A stretch of 64,000 bases of DNA from Acholeplasma equirhinis (GTDB lineage: Bacteria > Bacillota_I > Bacilli_A > Acholeplasmatales > Acholeplasmataceae), in the NCBI RefSeq assembly GCF_017052655.1, contig NZ_JAFIDC010000001.1:868001-932000 (forward strand), given 5' to 3'. Positions 43,077 through 51,030 of this stretch are shown in pieces; position 1 is the first letter of the stretch; each line of letters opens with the position of its first letter. Below the pieces are notes generated by a model. The model ran no database searches. It was given only the letters and a program-made list of their open reading frames with translations, and had not been told where the DNA came from. The translations under genes were made by a program, and so were the position numbers.

Positions 43077-43772
43077 TTAATCACCTAGATAACCTAAGCG
43101 TTTAGATACGGTTTTAGCAATTTGAACAAGTTCTAAAATAACTTCATTCTTTTCTGGTTTATCTTGCCAAAGATCAGATACAGACAGAATACCTACAACT
43201 CTGTTTTCAAAGTTTTTAACAGGTACTGCAATTTGTGAAATATGGCCTTGTTGCTCGTTTGATAGAACATATCCGCGGTCAAATTCAACAAGTTGATTTG
43301 GTTCTAGTTTATTTCTCTTTTGTGTAAATATTTTAAATGCTCGACCAATCGGTGAAATATCAAAATCATTTGATATATATCCAATTTCTTCACTAATGAA
43401 GATGAGTGAATTTGGTGGTTGATATTTAAAGATATGTACGTAATGGTCTTCTGTTTGTTTAGTAATTAAAACAGTCTTACCATATTCATTCGCAAAATTT
43501 CTAAGTAACATTTCTGATGCTTCAATTAAACTTGAGTTCTTAGTATAGACAGATCCGATAGCAAACATCTTAGAACCAATAACATAGTTCTTTAATCTAG
43601 GATCTTTATAATAAATCGCGTCTGCTTTATAAAGTGTTTGGAGAAAATCATAAGCGGTTGCTTTTGGAATATCAAGTTCTCTATAGATTTGTCCTAAGGT
43701 TAAACCTTCAGGATGTGCAGCAATAAGCTCTAATATTGATAAAATTCTATTAACTGATCGATTATCTTTCAT
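43077..43772 (-). CDS. IclR-family transcriptional regulator (KdgR-like)
   Basis: The 231-residue product has an N-terminal winged helix (SVNRILSILELIAAHPEGLTLGQIYRELDIPKATAYDFLQTL) and the C-terminal IclR effector domain (VGSVYTKNSSL..., GRAFKIFT, ISQIAVPVKNFENRVVGILSVSD). KdgR of enterobacteria, a relative, represses pectinolysis genes and responds to 2-keto-3-deoxygluconate. It overlaps kdgK by four bases (ATGA), so it is made with the enzymes it probably controls. A candidate operator motif precedes eda and is found again at 58343. Confidence 0.9.
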   Translation of the reverse strand: MKDNRSVNRILSILELIAAHPEGLTLGQIYRELDIPKATAYDFLQTLYKADAIYYKDPRLKNYVIGSKMFAIGSVYTKNSSLIEASEMLLRNFANEYGKTVLITKQTEDHYVHIFKYQPPNSLIFISEEIGYISNDFDISPIGRAFKIFTQKRNKLEPNQLVEFDRGYVLSNEQQGHISQIAVPVKNFENRVVGILSVSDLWQDKPEKNEVILELVQIAKTVSKRLGYLGD

Positions 43773-44794
43773 CGTTGCACACGTCCTGATGCATCGCCGC
43801 CTGCAAGTGCATTAACCTCATCTTCAGATACTAAATTAAAGTCACCTGGTATTGTATGCTTAAGTGCAGATGCTGCTGCTGCAAATTCTACTGCCTCTTG
43901 TCTTGTTGGTTTAGTGAGTAAACCATGAATTAAACCACCTGAGAATGAATCGCCACCACCAACTCTATCAACAATCGGGTTGATGTCATATCGTTTAGAC
44001 TCAAAGAAATCTTTTCCATCATATAAAAGAATTCTCCAACCATTATGATTTGCTGAATAAGATTCACGAAGTGATGTTGCAACAAATTTAAAGCCGAATG
44101 TTTCTTTCATTTCTTTAAAGATCTTTTCATAACTTTCAGTGTTTAATTCACCTTTATGGATATCTACACCGCTTGGTTTAAACCCTAAAACAAGTTCAGC
44201 ATCTTCTTCATTACCAATACATACGTCAACATATTTCATTAAAGGTCTCATGACAGACTGTGCTTTTTCTGGTGTCCATAATTTCTTTCGATAATTAAGG
44301 TCTACAGAAACTGTCACATTATAATATTTAGCTTTTTCTAAAGCGATTTTAGTGAGTTCTGCAGCTGAATCAGAAAGTGCTGGTGTAATCCCTGAGAAAT
44401 GGAACCAGTCAGCATCTTTAAAGATTTTATCCCAGTCAAATTCATCCGCTTTTGCAAGTGCAATTGCTGAATTTGCACGGTCATAAATAACTTTAGAAGG
44501 ACGCATAGCTGCACCAGTTTCTAAAAAGTAGATACCCACACGATCACCACCACGTTTAATGTAATTGGTATGTACTCCATACGTTCTTAACATATTAACC
44601 GCAGCTTGACCAATTTCATGTTTAGGTAGTTTGGAGACAAAGTATGCATCATGTCCATAGTTTGCAAGTGAAACAGCGACATTTGCTTCACCGCCTCCAT
44701 AAACAACATCAAATGCATTAGATTGTACAAATCTTGATACACCTGGTGTTGATAAACGCAACATAATTTCTCCTAAAGTTATAACTTTTGCCAT
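43769..44794 (-). CDS. kdgK: 2-keto-3-deoxygluconate kinase (PfkB family), copy 1
   Basis: KdgK phosphorylates 2-keto-3-deoxygluconate to KDPG. The 341-residue ribokinase-fold protein starts MAKVITLGEIMLRLSTPG, has GGGEANVAVSLANYGH near 33, a DLNYRKKLW segment and the catalytic DRVGGGDSFSGGLIHGLL. It is followed by IclR with overlap and overlaps yhcH (44779-44794). A related kinase lies two genes upstream, so the two may differ in substrate, for example 2-keto-3-deoxygluconate against a galactonate analogue. Confidence 0.9.
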   Translation of the reverse strand: MAKVITLGEIMLRLSTPGVSRFVQSNAFDVVYGGGEANVAVSLANYGHDAYFVSKLPKHEIGQAAVNMLRTYGVHTNYIKRGGDRVGIYFLETGAAMRPSKVIYDRANSAIALAKADEFDWDKIFKDADWFHFSGITPALSDSAAELTKIALEKAKYYNVTVSVDLNYRKKLWTPEKAQSVMRPLMKYVDVCIGNEEDAELVLGFKPSGVDIHKGELNTESYEKIFKEMKETFGFKFVATSLRESYSANHNGWRILLYDGKDFFESKRYDINPIVDRVGGGDSFSGGLIHGLLTKPTRQEAVEFAAAASALKHTIPGDFNLVSEDEVNALAGGDASGRVQR

Positions 44795-45267
44795 AATAAC
44801 TCTCCTTTAACTTTTATCTTAAATACGACTTTTTCAACGAATCTCGAATCTTGTAATTTTAGTTTAGGCATGTGTAAATCTTCTGGATTTACTAATGCAA
44901 ACATTGAATCTTCTAAGATGACTTTTGTAAAATCTTCAATTTCATATTTCTCAACATCTTTTAAAGCATCATATGGAGATGTTATCTTAATACCTTTTAA
45001 ATCCCCTTTATGATGATATCCAAGTGCTTCTTTTCCAGATAACACCAGTTGAATATCTGCGTAATTTTTATGACCTTCAAAATAACATTGGTCAAGTGGT
45101 CTTGGATCATAAGATTCTCTTAAGACATAAACTTCATCACCTTCTATGACAGTTTTTCCATTTGGTAAACTCTTAAGATCTGTTTTTAGCATAAACTCAA
45201 CCACAGTTTTAATGTTAGGGTTTAGCGAGACATATTTCTTTAAATTACTTATATGATCAACAATCAT
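44779..45267 (-). CDS. YhcH/YjgK/YiaL family cupin protein
   Basis: The 162-residue product has the family stretches GKTVIEGDEVYVLRESYDPRPLDQCYFEGHKNYADIQLVLSG and FALVNPEDLHMPKL, with His residues of a cupin metal site. Homologues occur in sugar-acid operons and may act as anomerases or mutarotases; this is not settled. It begins with GGAGGTCAAAAG upstream, overlaps the stop of the preceding kinase by 4 bases and overlaps kdgK. Confidence 0.9.
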   Translation of the reverse strand: MIVDHISNLKKYVSLNPNIKTVVEFMLKTDLKSLPNGKTVIEGDEVYVLRESYDPRPLDQCYFEGHKNYADIQLVLSGKEALGYHHKGDLKGIKITSPYDALKDVEKYEIEDFTKVILEDSMFALVNPEDLHMPKLKLQDSRFVEKVVFKIKVKGELLWQKL

Positions 45268-46259
45268 CTTTTGACCTCCAATGAATTATTGTAGATGACA
45301 TTTAAAACATCTTGTTCATCAAGTTTAAATGCATCGCCACCTAAAGTATGTTTTAAAATACTAGCAGATAACCCAAAGTTTAACGCAAAATCTAAATCTT
45401 TCAATTTAGTTTTGATTAATCCGTGAATAACTCCTGCTGCAAATGCGTCGCCCCCACCAATTCTATCAAAGATATGAAATCTTAATGAAGTCGTCTTTTT
45501 AATCTCATCATGTGTTACTAAATAGCCTTGTAGTGCATTTTCACTTGCAGAATACACCATGCGTTTATAACCGAAAATATATTTAGCATTGGTTAATTTT
45601 AAAAACTTATTTAATGTTTCTAAATCCTTGTCATCGGCATCTATTCCAAAGAGATTTACACAATCAAACGGATTCACAAAAAATAAGTCGACGTAAGGCA
45701 TTATTTTTTGGTAGACTGGTTTTGCTTCATCTATAGACCATAAAGCACTTCTGTAATTAGAATCAAATGATACAAAGATATTTCGTTTTTTAGCTTCTTC
45801 TAATAGTTTATAAATAAACTTTCTAACATTTTCATGAAGAGCAAGTGAAATTCCTGAAAAATGGAACCATGTTGCACTATCAAGAATTTTATTGATGTCT
45901 AAATCATCAACCACTATTGTGGTAATGCTTGAATGCTTCCTATTGTAAACAACTTTACTTGGTCTCACACCAAAACCTACTTCAAGGAAATAAATTCCCA
46001 TATTGGTGCCTTCTTTTTTGATAAAAGAGGTATCAACACGATTTGCATTCAAATATTTTATTGCACCTTCACCTAATTGATTATTAGGTAGTTTTGAAAC
46101 AAAATAAGTTTCGTGGCCAAATTGAGCAAGTGAAATTGCAACGTTTGCTTCCGTTCCACCGTATGTTGCATCAAAATGATTGGCATCTTCAATAATTTGA
46201 TAATTTGGTGGAGAAAGCCTCAACATGATTTCACCAAATGTGATGATTTTTTCTTTCAT
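45264..46259 (-). CDS. PfkB-family sugar kinase, KdgK paralogue (copy 2)
   Basis: The 331-residue product is clearly related to the kinase at 43769-44794 (same IITFGEIMLRLSPP start and RIGGGDAFAAGVIHGLI catalytic motif). It differs in the sugar-binding loops, e.g. FDSNYRSALWS instead of DLNYRKKLWT. It probably also acts on a 2-keto-3-deoxy sugar acid. Its ATG follows the eda stop closely, with only a weak binding site, suggesting coupled translation. Confidence 0.87.
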   Translation of the reverse strand: MKEKIITFGEIMLRLSPPNYQIIEDANHFDATYGGTEANVAISLAQFGHETYFVSKLPNNQLGEGAIKYLNANRVDTSFIKKEGTNMGIYFLEVGFGVRPSKVVYNRKHSSITTIVVDDLDINKILDSATWFHFSGISLALHENVRKFIYKLLEEAKKRNIFVSFDSNYRSALWSIDEAKPVYQKIMPYVDLFFVNPFDCVNLFGIDADDKDLETLNKFLKLTNAKYIFGYKRMVYSASENALQGYLVTHDEIKKTTSLRFHIFDRIGGGDAFAAGVIHGLIKTKLKDLDFALNFGLSASILKHTLGGDAFKLDEQDVLNVIYNNSLEVKR

Positions 46260-46263
46260 ATCT

Positions 46264-46908
46264 TTATTTTTGACGTGCTTCTTTTACTGCGTTAATAAAT
46301 GCTATTGCATTATTTTTAACGCCTTCAAAGTCACCTTTTTTTGCTGGTGCGGTTAATTCACCACCAACCCCTACTGCTACAACACCTGCAGCAATCCAAT
46401 CTTTAACATTATCTAAAGAAACCCCACCTGTTGGCATAATCTGTATGTCAGGAAGTGGACCTTTAACTGCTTTTACATAACTTGGACCAAATGCAGATCC
46501 TGGAAATAACTTAATCACTTCAGCACCAGCATTTCTAGCTGTTAACATTTCAGTGATTGTTAGACAACCCGGCATATATGGAACACCAACGCTCTCACAA
46601 TATTTTGCAGTTTCTAAATCAAAACCTGGAGAGACAATATAATTTGCACCAGCCTTAACTGCACTTTCTGCAGTCATTTTATCAAGGACTGTTCCGGCAC
46701 CTAAAAGTAGTGTTTTCGAATCGAATTTTAAAGAGAGTTCTTTGAGAACATCAACAGCACCAGGAACTGTAAAGGTTAATTCAATTGTTGGAAGTCCACC
46801 GTCAATACAAGCGTTGGCAATTTTAATTGCTTCTTCTCCACTGGTTGCACGTAGAACTGCGACAACTCCAATTTCTTTAATTTTATTCAATACTGTAAGT
46901 TTATCCAT
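46264..46908 (-). CDS. eda: KDPG/KHG aldolase
   Basis: Eda cleaves 2-keto-3-deoxy-6-phosphogluconate to pyruvate and glyceraldehyde-3-phosphate. The product (214 residues) has GVVAVLRATSGEEA (active-site Glu region), IELTFTVPGAV, LLGAGTVLDK and the Schiff-base lysine in EVIKLFPGSAFG, then MPTGGV. ATG 46908 is 10 bases after AAGGAG; a GTG at 46914 is four bases after it, so either start is possible. It is first in the operon eda-kinase-yhcH-kdgK-iclR-isomerase-kduI-kduD. Confidence 0.95.
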   Translation of the reverse strand: MDKLTVLNKIKEIGVVAVLRATSGEEAIKIANACIDGGLPTIELTFTVPGAVDVLKELSLKFDSKTLLLGAGTVLDKMTAESAVKAGANYIVSPGFDLETAKYCESVGVPYMPGCLTITEMLTARNAGAEVIKLFPGSAFGPSYVKAVKGPLPDIQIMPTGGVSLDNVKDWIAAGVVAVGVGGELTAPAKKGDFEGVKNNAIAFINAVKEARQK

Positions 46909-46928
46909 AAACACTTATCTCCTTTTAT

Positions 46929-46954
46929 GTACACCGTTTATATTATTAATTATA
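46929..46954 (-). promoter_or_regulatory. Promoter -10 and candidate operator upstream of eda
   Basis: A TATAAT (46954-46949) is followed 9 bases later by AAACGGTGTAC (46939-46929) and then the eda binding site. The same motif, AAACGGCGTAC, occurs downstream of the promoter at 58398-58369. The -35 is weak (TTACTA, 46976-46971). I infer a repressor site of the uronate regulon. Confidence 0.5.
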
Positions 46955-46958
46955 TAGT

Positions 46959-46982
46959 GGGCCATTAAGTTAGTAATGGCCC
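46959..46982. promoter_or_regulatory. Perfect 9-bp inverted repeat between GH28 and eda
   Basis: GGGCCATTA-AGTTAG-TAATGGCCC. No T tract follows on the minus strand, so it is not a standard terminator. It covers the -35 region of eda and may be an operator or an mRNA-stabilising hairpin at the 3' end of the transporter-GH28 message. Confidence 0.55.
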
Positions 46983-46994
46983 TGAGGGGTAGTA

Positions 46995-48533
46995 TTAAAT
47001 TTCCTCGAATGATTTTACGTTTTCTAAAATAACTTTTTCACCAATTTGACCAGTTAATGTCACATTTTTAAGTACGACATTATTAACTTCTCTAAATTGT
47101 AACCCCATTTTAACTTGAGGATCTAAATAACTCATCATAGCTGGAGTAAATTCTTTTGCATCTTCACTGAATGTAATATCAACATTTTCTAATGTGATTG
47201 ACTCAATTGGTTGTTCAGGTAAACCATAGAAAAATCCAGCTGCAGCATGCGCATTTTTAGCTTTGATGTTTCTAAACGTGAATGAACCTAAATAAGGTGT
47301 TCTTTCATCTTTCGCTAATGCCTTCTTACTCCATACATATTCTGTTTTTCCATCATCATCACAGAAATAGTACATATTCATAACGAGTGGAACTTTAACT
47401 TCATCCATGATGATATTTTCAAATACAATACCATCAATTTGCATGGATTCTCCACGTCCACGACGTGTCTTAATTCTTAAACCTCTGTCTGTTTGATAGA
47501 AATAACATTTCTCTACTGTTAAATCTTTAACACCACCAGATGTTTCAGAACCAAGTACGACTGCACCATGACCATGGGCAAAGTAACAATTTCTTACGAC
47601 CATCTTCTCAGTAGGTCTTCGATACTTCATACCCATTTCAAATTTACCTGATTTAATCGCAATACAATCATCACCAACTGAGAAATTCACACCAATCAAA
47701 GTGACATGACTACAACTTTCTGGATTACAACCATCTGTGTTTGGTGAATCATGTGGAGAGATTAACTTAACATCAATGATTTCTAAATGATCCGAGAAGT
47801 ATGGATGTAGATTCCAACTTGGTGTATTTTTAACTGTGATACCTTGAAGTCCGATATGTTGACAGTTTGATAAAAATATACCCTTTGGTCTCCAAGCTCC
47901 ACCACGCATCTGTTTATGATTTATCCACCAATCAGAATTTTGGGCATTACAATCAATAATACCTTCACCAAAAATCTTTACATTAGATACTTCAACACCT
48001 GTAATAATTGATGCGAAAGTATCTGCTGGTGTACCTTCCCATGACGATTGTTCGAGAATCGAACCATCATTTCTTTCAACTCTAGCTTTTAGAATTGGAT
48101 ATTCTTTTCGATCTGTTTTACCAAGTAATACGGCATCTTTATCAAGCTCAATCATTAAATCATTTTTTAAAAATAATGGTCCTGTAAAGTAAACACCTGG
48201 TTTGAAATAAATTAAGGTTTCCTTTGGTGCACCAAGGATAATTGTTTGTAAGACTTTCGTATTATCAAATACACCATCAGGTATTGCACCATATTCACAA
48301 ACATCAATTTTATATTTATAATCGAGTGTTCTAAATTTTAAAGTTTCTTTTTCGACTTTAATTTTGTATTCAGTATTGCGTTCTAAATGATAAAGTGAAA
48401 ACACGTTGGTTTTCACGTTGCTTAAAACGAGTTTATCATTTAGATAAACATCAAAAGGTGTTTCACTAAAAAATGGACTTTTATTCACCATTTCAATTGT
48501 GACTGATGTTGGTGATAAAAAGACAATTTGCAT
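46995..48533 (-). CDS. GH28 polygalacturonase / exo-galacturonidase (intracellular)
   Basis: GH28 enzymes hydrolyse alpha-1,4-galacturonan. The 512-residue product has an N-terminal fibronectin-III-like region (1-70), then a right-handed beta-helix with all catalytic motifs: NTDG (Asp267), GDDC (Asp288, Asp289), HGHG (His322) and RIKT (Arg353, Lys355). No signal peptide is present, so it should act in the cytosol on imported oligogalacturonides, most likely as an exo-enzyme. It begins two bases after a membrane-protein gene of the transporter operon (AGGAGACTACATAAT before ATG). Confidence 0.95.
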   Translation of the reverse strand: MQIVFLSPTSVTIEMVNKSPFFSETPFDVYLNDKLVLSNVKTNVFSLYHLERNTEYKIKVEKETLKFRTLDYKYKIDVCEYGAIPDGVFDNTKVLQTIILGAPKETLIYFKPGVYFTGPLFLKNDLMIELDKDAVLLGKTDRKEYPILKARVERNDGSILEQSSWEGTPADTFASIITGVEVSNVKIFGEGIIDCNAQNSDWWINHKQMRGGAWRPKGIFLSNCQHIGLQGITVKNTPSWNLHPYFSDHLEIIDVKLISPHDSPNTDGCNPESCSHVTLIGVNFSVGDDCIAIKSGKFEMGMKYRRPTEKMVVRNCYFAHGHGAVVLGSETSGGVKDLTVEKCYFYQTDRGLRIKTRRGRGESMQIDGIVFENIIMDEVKVPLVMNMYYFCDDDGKTEYVWSKKALAKDERTPYLGSFTFRNIKAKNAHAAAGFFYGLPEQPIESITLENVDITFSEDAKEFTPAMMSYLDPQVKMGLQFREVNNVVLKNVTLTGQIGEKVILENVKSFEEI

Positions 48534-48534
48534 A

Positions 48535-49086
48535 TTATGTAGTCTCCTTTTTGAGTTCTTTTCTACCTTTATACCAAATTAAATCCAGTAACCAAACATA
48601 GAAACCAAAACTAATTGGATCAAGTGATTTTTGTTCACCATGTAATAGCCAACCAAGTGTTGGTATACCAATAAGATTAAACAATTCAACAACGATTGTA
48701 TGAAGAATCATCGCCTCACCAATCATGATTATGACATATAAGAATGTTAATAAGAGTGAAACTAGTTTATTTCTTTCTTGATTCGCTCTAAATGGCAAGA
48801 ACTGATAAGTATCTTGATCAGCTCTATGCATATAATATATAAATTTATTTGTTACATATTCAGTTAGAAGTCCCATTAAAATCGCTAGAATAAACAATTG
48901 GTCCAGCATATCAGAACGTAATGAAGCTTCAACAGTCATGAATGCTAGAAAGTATGATACACCAGCGACCCAGAATTTTAAAAATCCAATTTTATGAACT
49001 GCTTTCACAGTTGCAAACTTATCAATAAAATAAGGTTTACCAACACGTTGTTGTTCTGTATTTTTATTAGTCTTCAATCTTAACAT
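48535..49086 (-). CDS. Unrecognised membrane protein in the uptake operon (183 residues)
   Basis: Four hydrophobic segments are visible (about 36-52, 62-80, 107-130, 132-150) with charged loops and a basic C-terminus (WYKGRKELKKETT). No family is recognised. Its start overlaps the end of the 283-residue membrane protein gene by 20 bases, and GH28 begins two bases after its stop, so it is translationally coupled within the operon. It may be an accessory to uptake, but that is inference from position only. Confidence 0.7.
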   Translation of the reverse strand: MLRLKTNKNTEQQRVGKPYFIDKFATVKAVHKIGFLKFWVAGVSYFLAFMTVEASLRSDMLDQLFILAILMGLLTEYVTNKFIYYMHRADQDTYQFLPFRANQERNKLVSLLLTFLYVIIMIGEAMILHTIVVELFNLIGIPTLGWLLHGEQKSLDPISFGFYVWLLDLIWYKGRKELKKETT

Positions 49087-49918
49087 ACTTCCAATCTACA
49101 TATTTCCATGCGAATGCTGTTGATGCGATACCAAATAAGATGCCTATACCAAATACTGACATAGAAAACTGCGCAGATGCGGTAAGTTTATAAGTTGGTG
49201 AAAGTGTAGGTTCTACCATAAATACATAAACGTAGAATATATAAGCAGCAATTTCAACCACTGTTAAAGCTGTAATTAAATACAGGCTCAATGGATTCTT
49301 CTTTTGTCCAAAAGTAATGGTATTAAAGATTTGAACAATTGCTACAATATTGAGTAAGAATACCATAAAGGTTGCTGCTGATTTATATTGATTAGAATAT
49401 AGAGATGTTATGGCATCAAAATGAGATTTTAAACTAAACTTTAATTCAGATAATTCAAAATCCAGTAATGCTGTAATAAAAATAACTGAGAAAATACTTA
49501 AGAAAAATGGTATTCTTTGTTTATTAAACTTGTACCATCTTTTCCATGAAAATGGTCTTTTATATGTCACATCACTTGTTGGTATTTTTTTAGCAAGTAA
49601 AATTAATAAAACTCCTGTGACGATAAAACCACCAAATAAATAGAATATTCCCCAGTTTTTAACAACACTCTTTTTATAACCTTTATTATGTTCACTTAAT
49701 AATTCAACAACACCAAGTGATGATGCGATTAAAAGAACAATTGAAAATACACTGATAAAAACATCAATTGTGACAATTGTTTTTAAAAAATCTGGTAGAT
49801 TTGGAATTTGAGCTAAAATACCTGGTAATAGTGCAATCACTAACCAAAGAATAGATGAGATAATCGCTGCAATTGTTGCTGCTGGAAGTCTTTTTAACAT
49901 ATATGCTTTATTTTCCAT
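49067..49918 (-). CDS. Unrecognised membrane protein in the uptake operon (283 residues)
   Basis: The product has about seven hydrophobic helices (14-35, 46-68, 88-108, 135-155, 180-198, 208-232, 250-270) and a basic loop KRPFSWKRWYKFNKQR near 118-134. No motif of a known transporter was recognised. A strong AAGGAGG site precedes the ATG, four bases after the ABC ATPase stop. It is placed with the importer genes. Confidence 0.72.
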   Translation of the reverse strand: MENKAYMLKRLPAATIAAIISSILWLVIALLPGILAQIPNLPDFLKTIVTIDVFISVFSIVLLIASSLGVVELLSEHNKGYKKSVVKNWGIFYLFGGFIVTGVLLILLAKKIPTSDVTYKRPFSWKRWYKFNKQRIPFFLSIFSVIFITALLDFELSELKFSLKSHFDAITSLYSNQYKSAATFMVFLLNIVAIVQIFNTITFGQKKNPLSLYLITALTVVEIAAYIFYVYVFMVEPTLSPTYKLTASAQFSMSVFGIGILFGIASTAFAWKYVDWKYVKIED

Positions 49919-49922
49919 GAAC

Positions 49923-51029
49923 TTAAACCTCCTTCTCTACAAAGCGAATTCTATCTTCTGTTTCAGGATCGAAGAAATACGTTTTATCTAAATCAAGTTT
50001 AAAGACAACTTCATCACCTTTAACAAAAGGTAAGCGTTCATCAACTTTTGCGATAACTCTTTGTCCACCAATTTCAAAATGAACAAGTGCTGCATGACCT
50101 AAAAGTTCATAGTTTACAACTTTAGATTCAACACCGTTTCTATCTTTTGCAACATGGTCAATTTTAACGTGTTCTGGTCTGATACCCACTATGATATCTT
50201 TACCTAAATAAGGTTTTAATTGATCCATGTGTCTAAATCTTGTAATATCACATTTTGCATCTCCAAAATTCAATGTACCATCTGGATTTAAATGTGTTTT
50301 AAAGATATTCATTGGTGGCGTACCAATAAAGTTTGCAACAAATAAATTTGCAGGGTCCACATAAATTTCTGTTGGTGTACCTACTTGTTGAATATAACCT
50401 TTATTCATGACAACAATTCGATCTGCAAGTGTTAAAGCTTCGATTTGGTCATGGGTTACATAAATCATTGTTGATTTAAGTCGATTGTGTAAAAGTTTTA
50501 ATTCTTTACGCATTGTGCCACGAAGCTTTGCATCTAAATTCGAAAGTGGTTCATCAAATAGAAAGACTTTAGGGTCACGTACGATAGCGCGTCCTACTGC
50601 GACTCTTTGACGTTGTCCACCGGATAAATGTTGTGGTCTTCTATTTAAATAAGGTGTTAGACCTAAAATCTCTGCAGCCCACATGACACGCTCATGAATA
50701 ATATCGCTTTGTTCTTTTCTTAAAACTAATGAAAATGCCATATTATGATACACAGTCATATGTGCATAAAGTGCATAGTTTTGGAAAACCATTGAAATAT
50801 CTCGGTCTTTTGGTGCAAGATCATTAATCAGTTTTCCGTCAAGTTTTAATTCACCTGAGGTGATTTCTTCAAGCCCAGCAATCATTCTTAAAGTAGTTGA
50901 TTTACCACAACCTGAAGGACCTACTAATACAATGAACTCACCATCTTTAATATCTAAATTGAAATCAAAGACAGCTTGTACACCTGAAGGATATATTTTA
51001 TTGATATTGGTAAGTTGCATTGTTGCCAT
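49923..51029 (-). CDS. ABC transporter ATPase (MsmX/UgpC-type)
   Basis: The product (368 residues) has Walker A GPSGCGKST, the signature LSGGQRQRVAVGRA, Walker B VFLFDEPLSNLDA and the switch His (YVTHDQIEAL). The C-terminal regulatory OB domain (about 240-368) with GIRPEHVKI is typical of CUT1 sugar importers. It would power the permeases at 54827-56797. ATG 51029 lies 1 base before the end of the preceding 540-residue gene region. The ATPase gene may also serve other importers, as MsmX does. Confidence 0.95.
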   Translation of the reverse strand: MATMQLTNINKIYPSGVQAVFDFNLDIKDGEFIVLVGPSGCGKSTTLRMIAGLEEITSGELKLDGKLINDLAPKDRDISMVFQNYALYAHMTVYHNMAFSLVLRKEQSDIIHERVMWAAEILGLTPYLNRRPQHLSGGQRQRVAVGRAIVRDPKVFLFDEPLSNLDAKLRGTMRKELKLLHNRLKSTMIYVTHDQIEALTLADRIVVMNKGYIQQVGTPTEIYVDPANLFVANFIGTPPMNIFKTHLNPDGTLNFGDAKCDITRFRHMDQLKPYLGKDIIVGIRPEHVKIDHVAKDRNGVESKVVNYELLGHAALVHFEIGGQRVIAKVDERLPFVKGDEVVFKLDLDKTYFFDPETEDRIRFVEKEV

Positions 51030-51030
51030 A

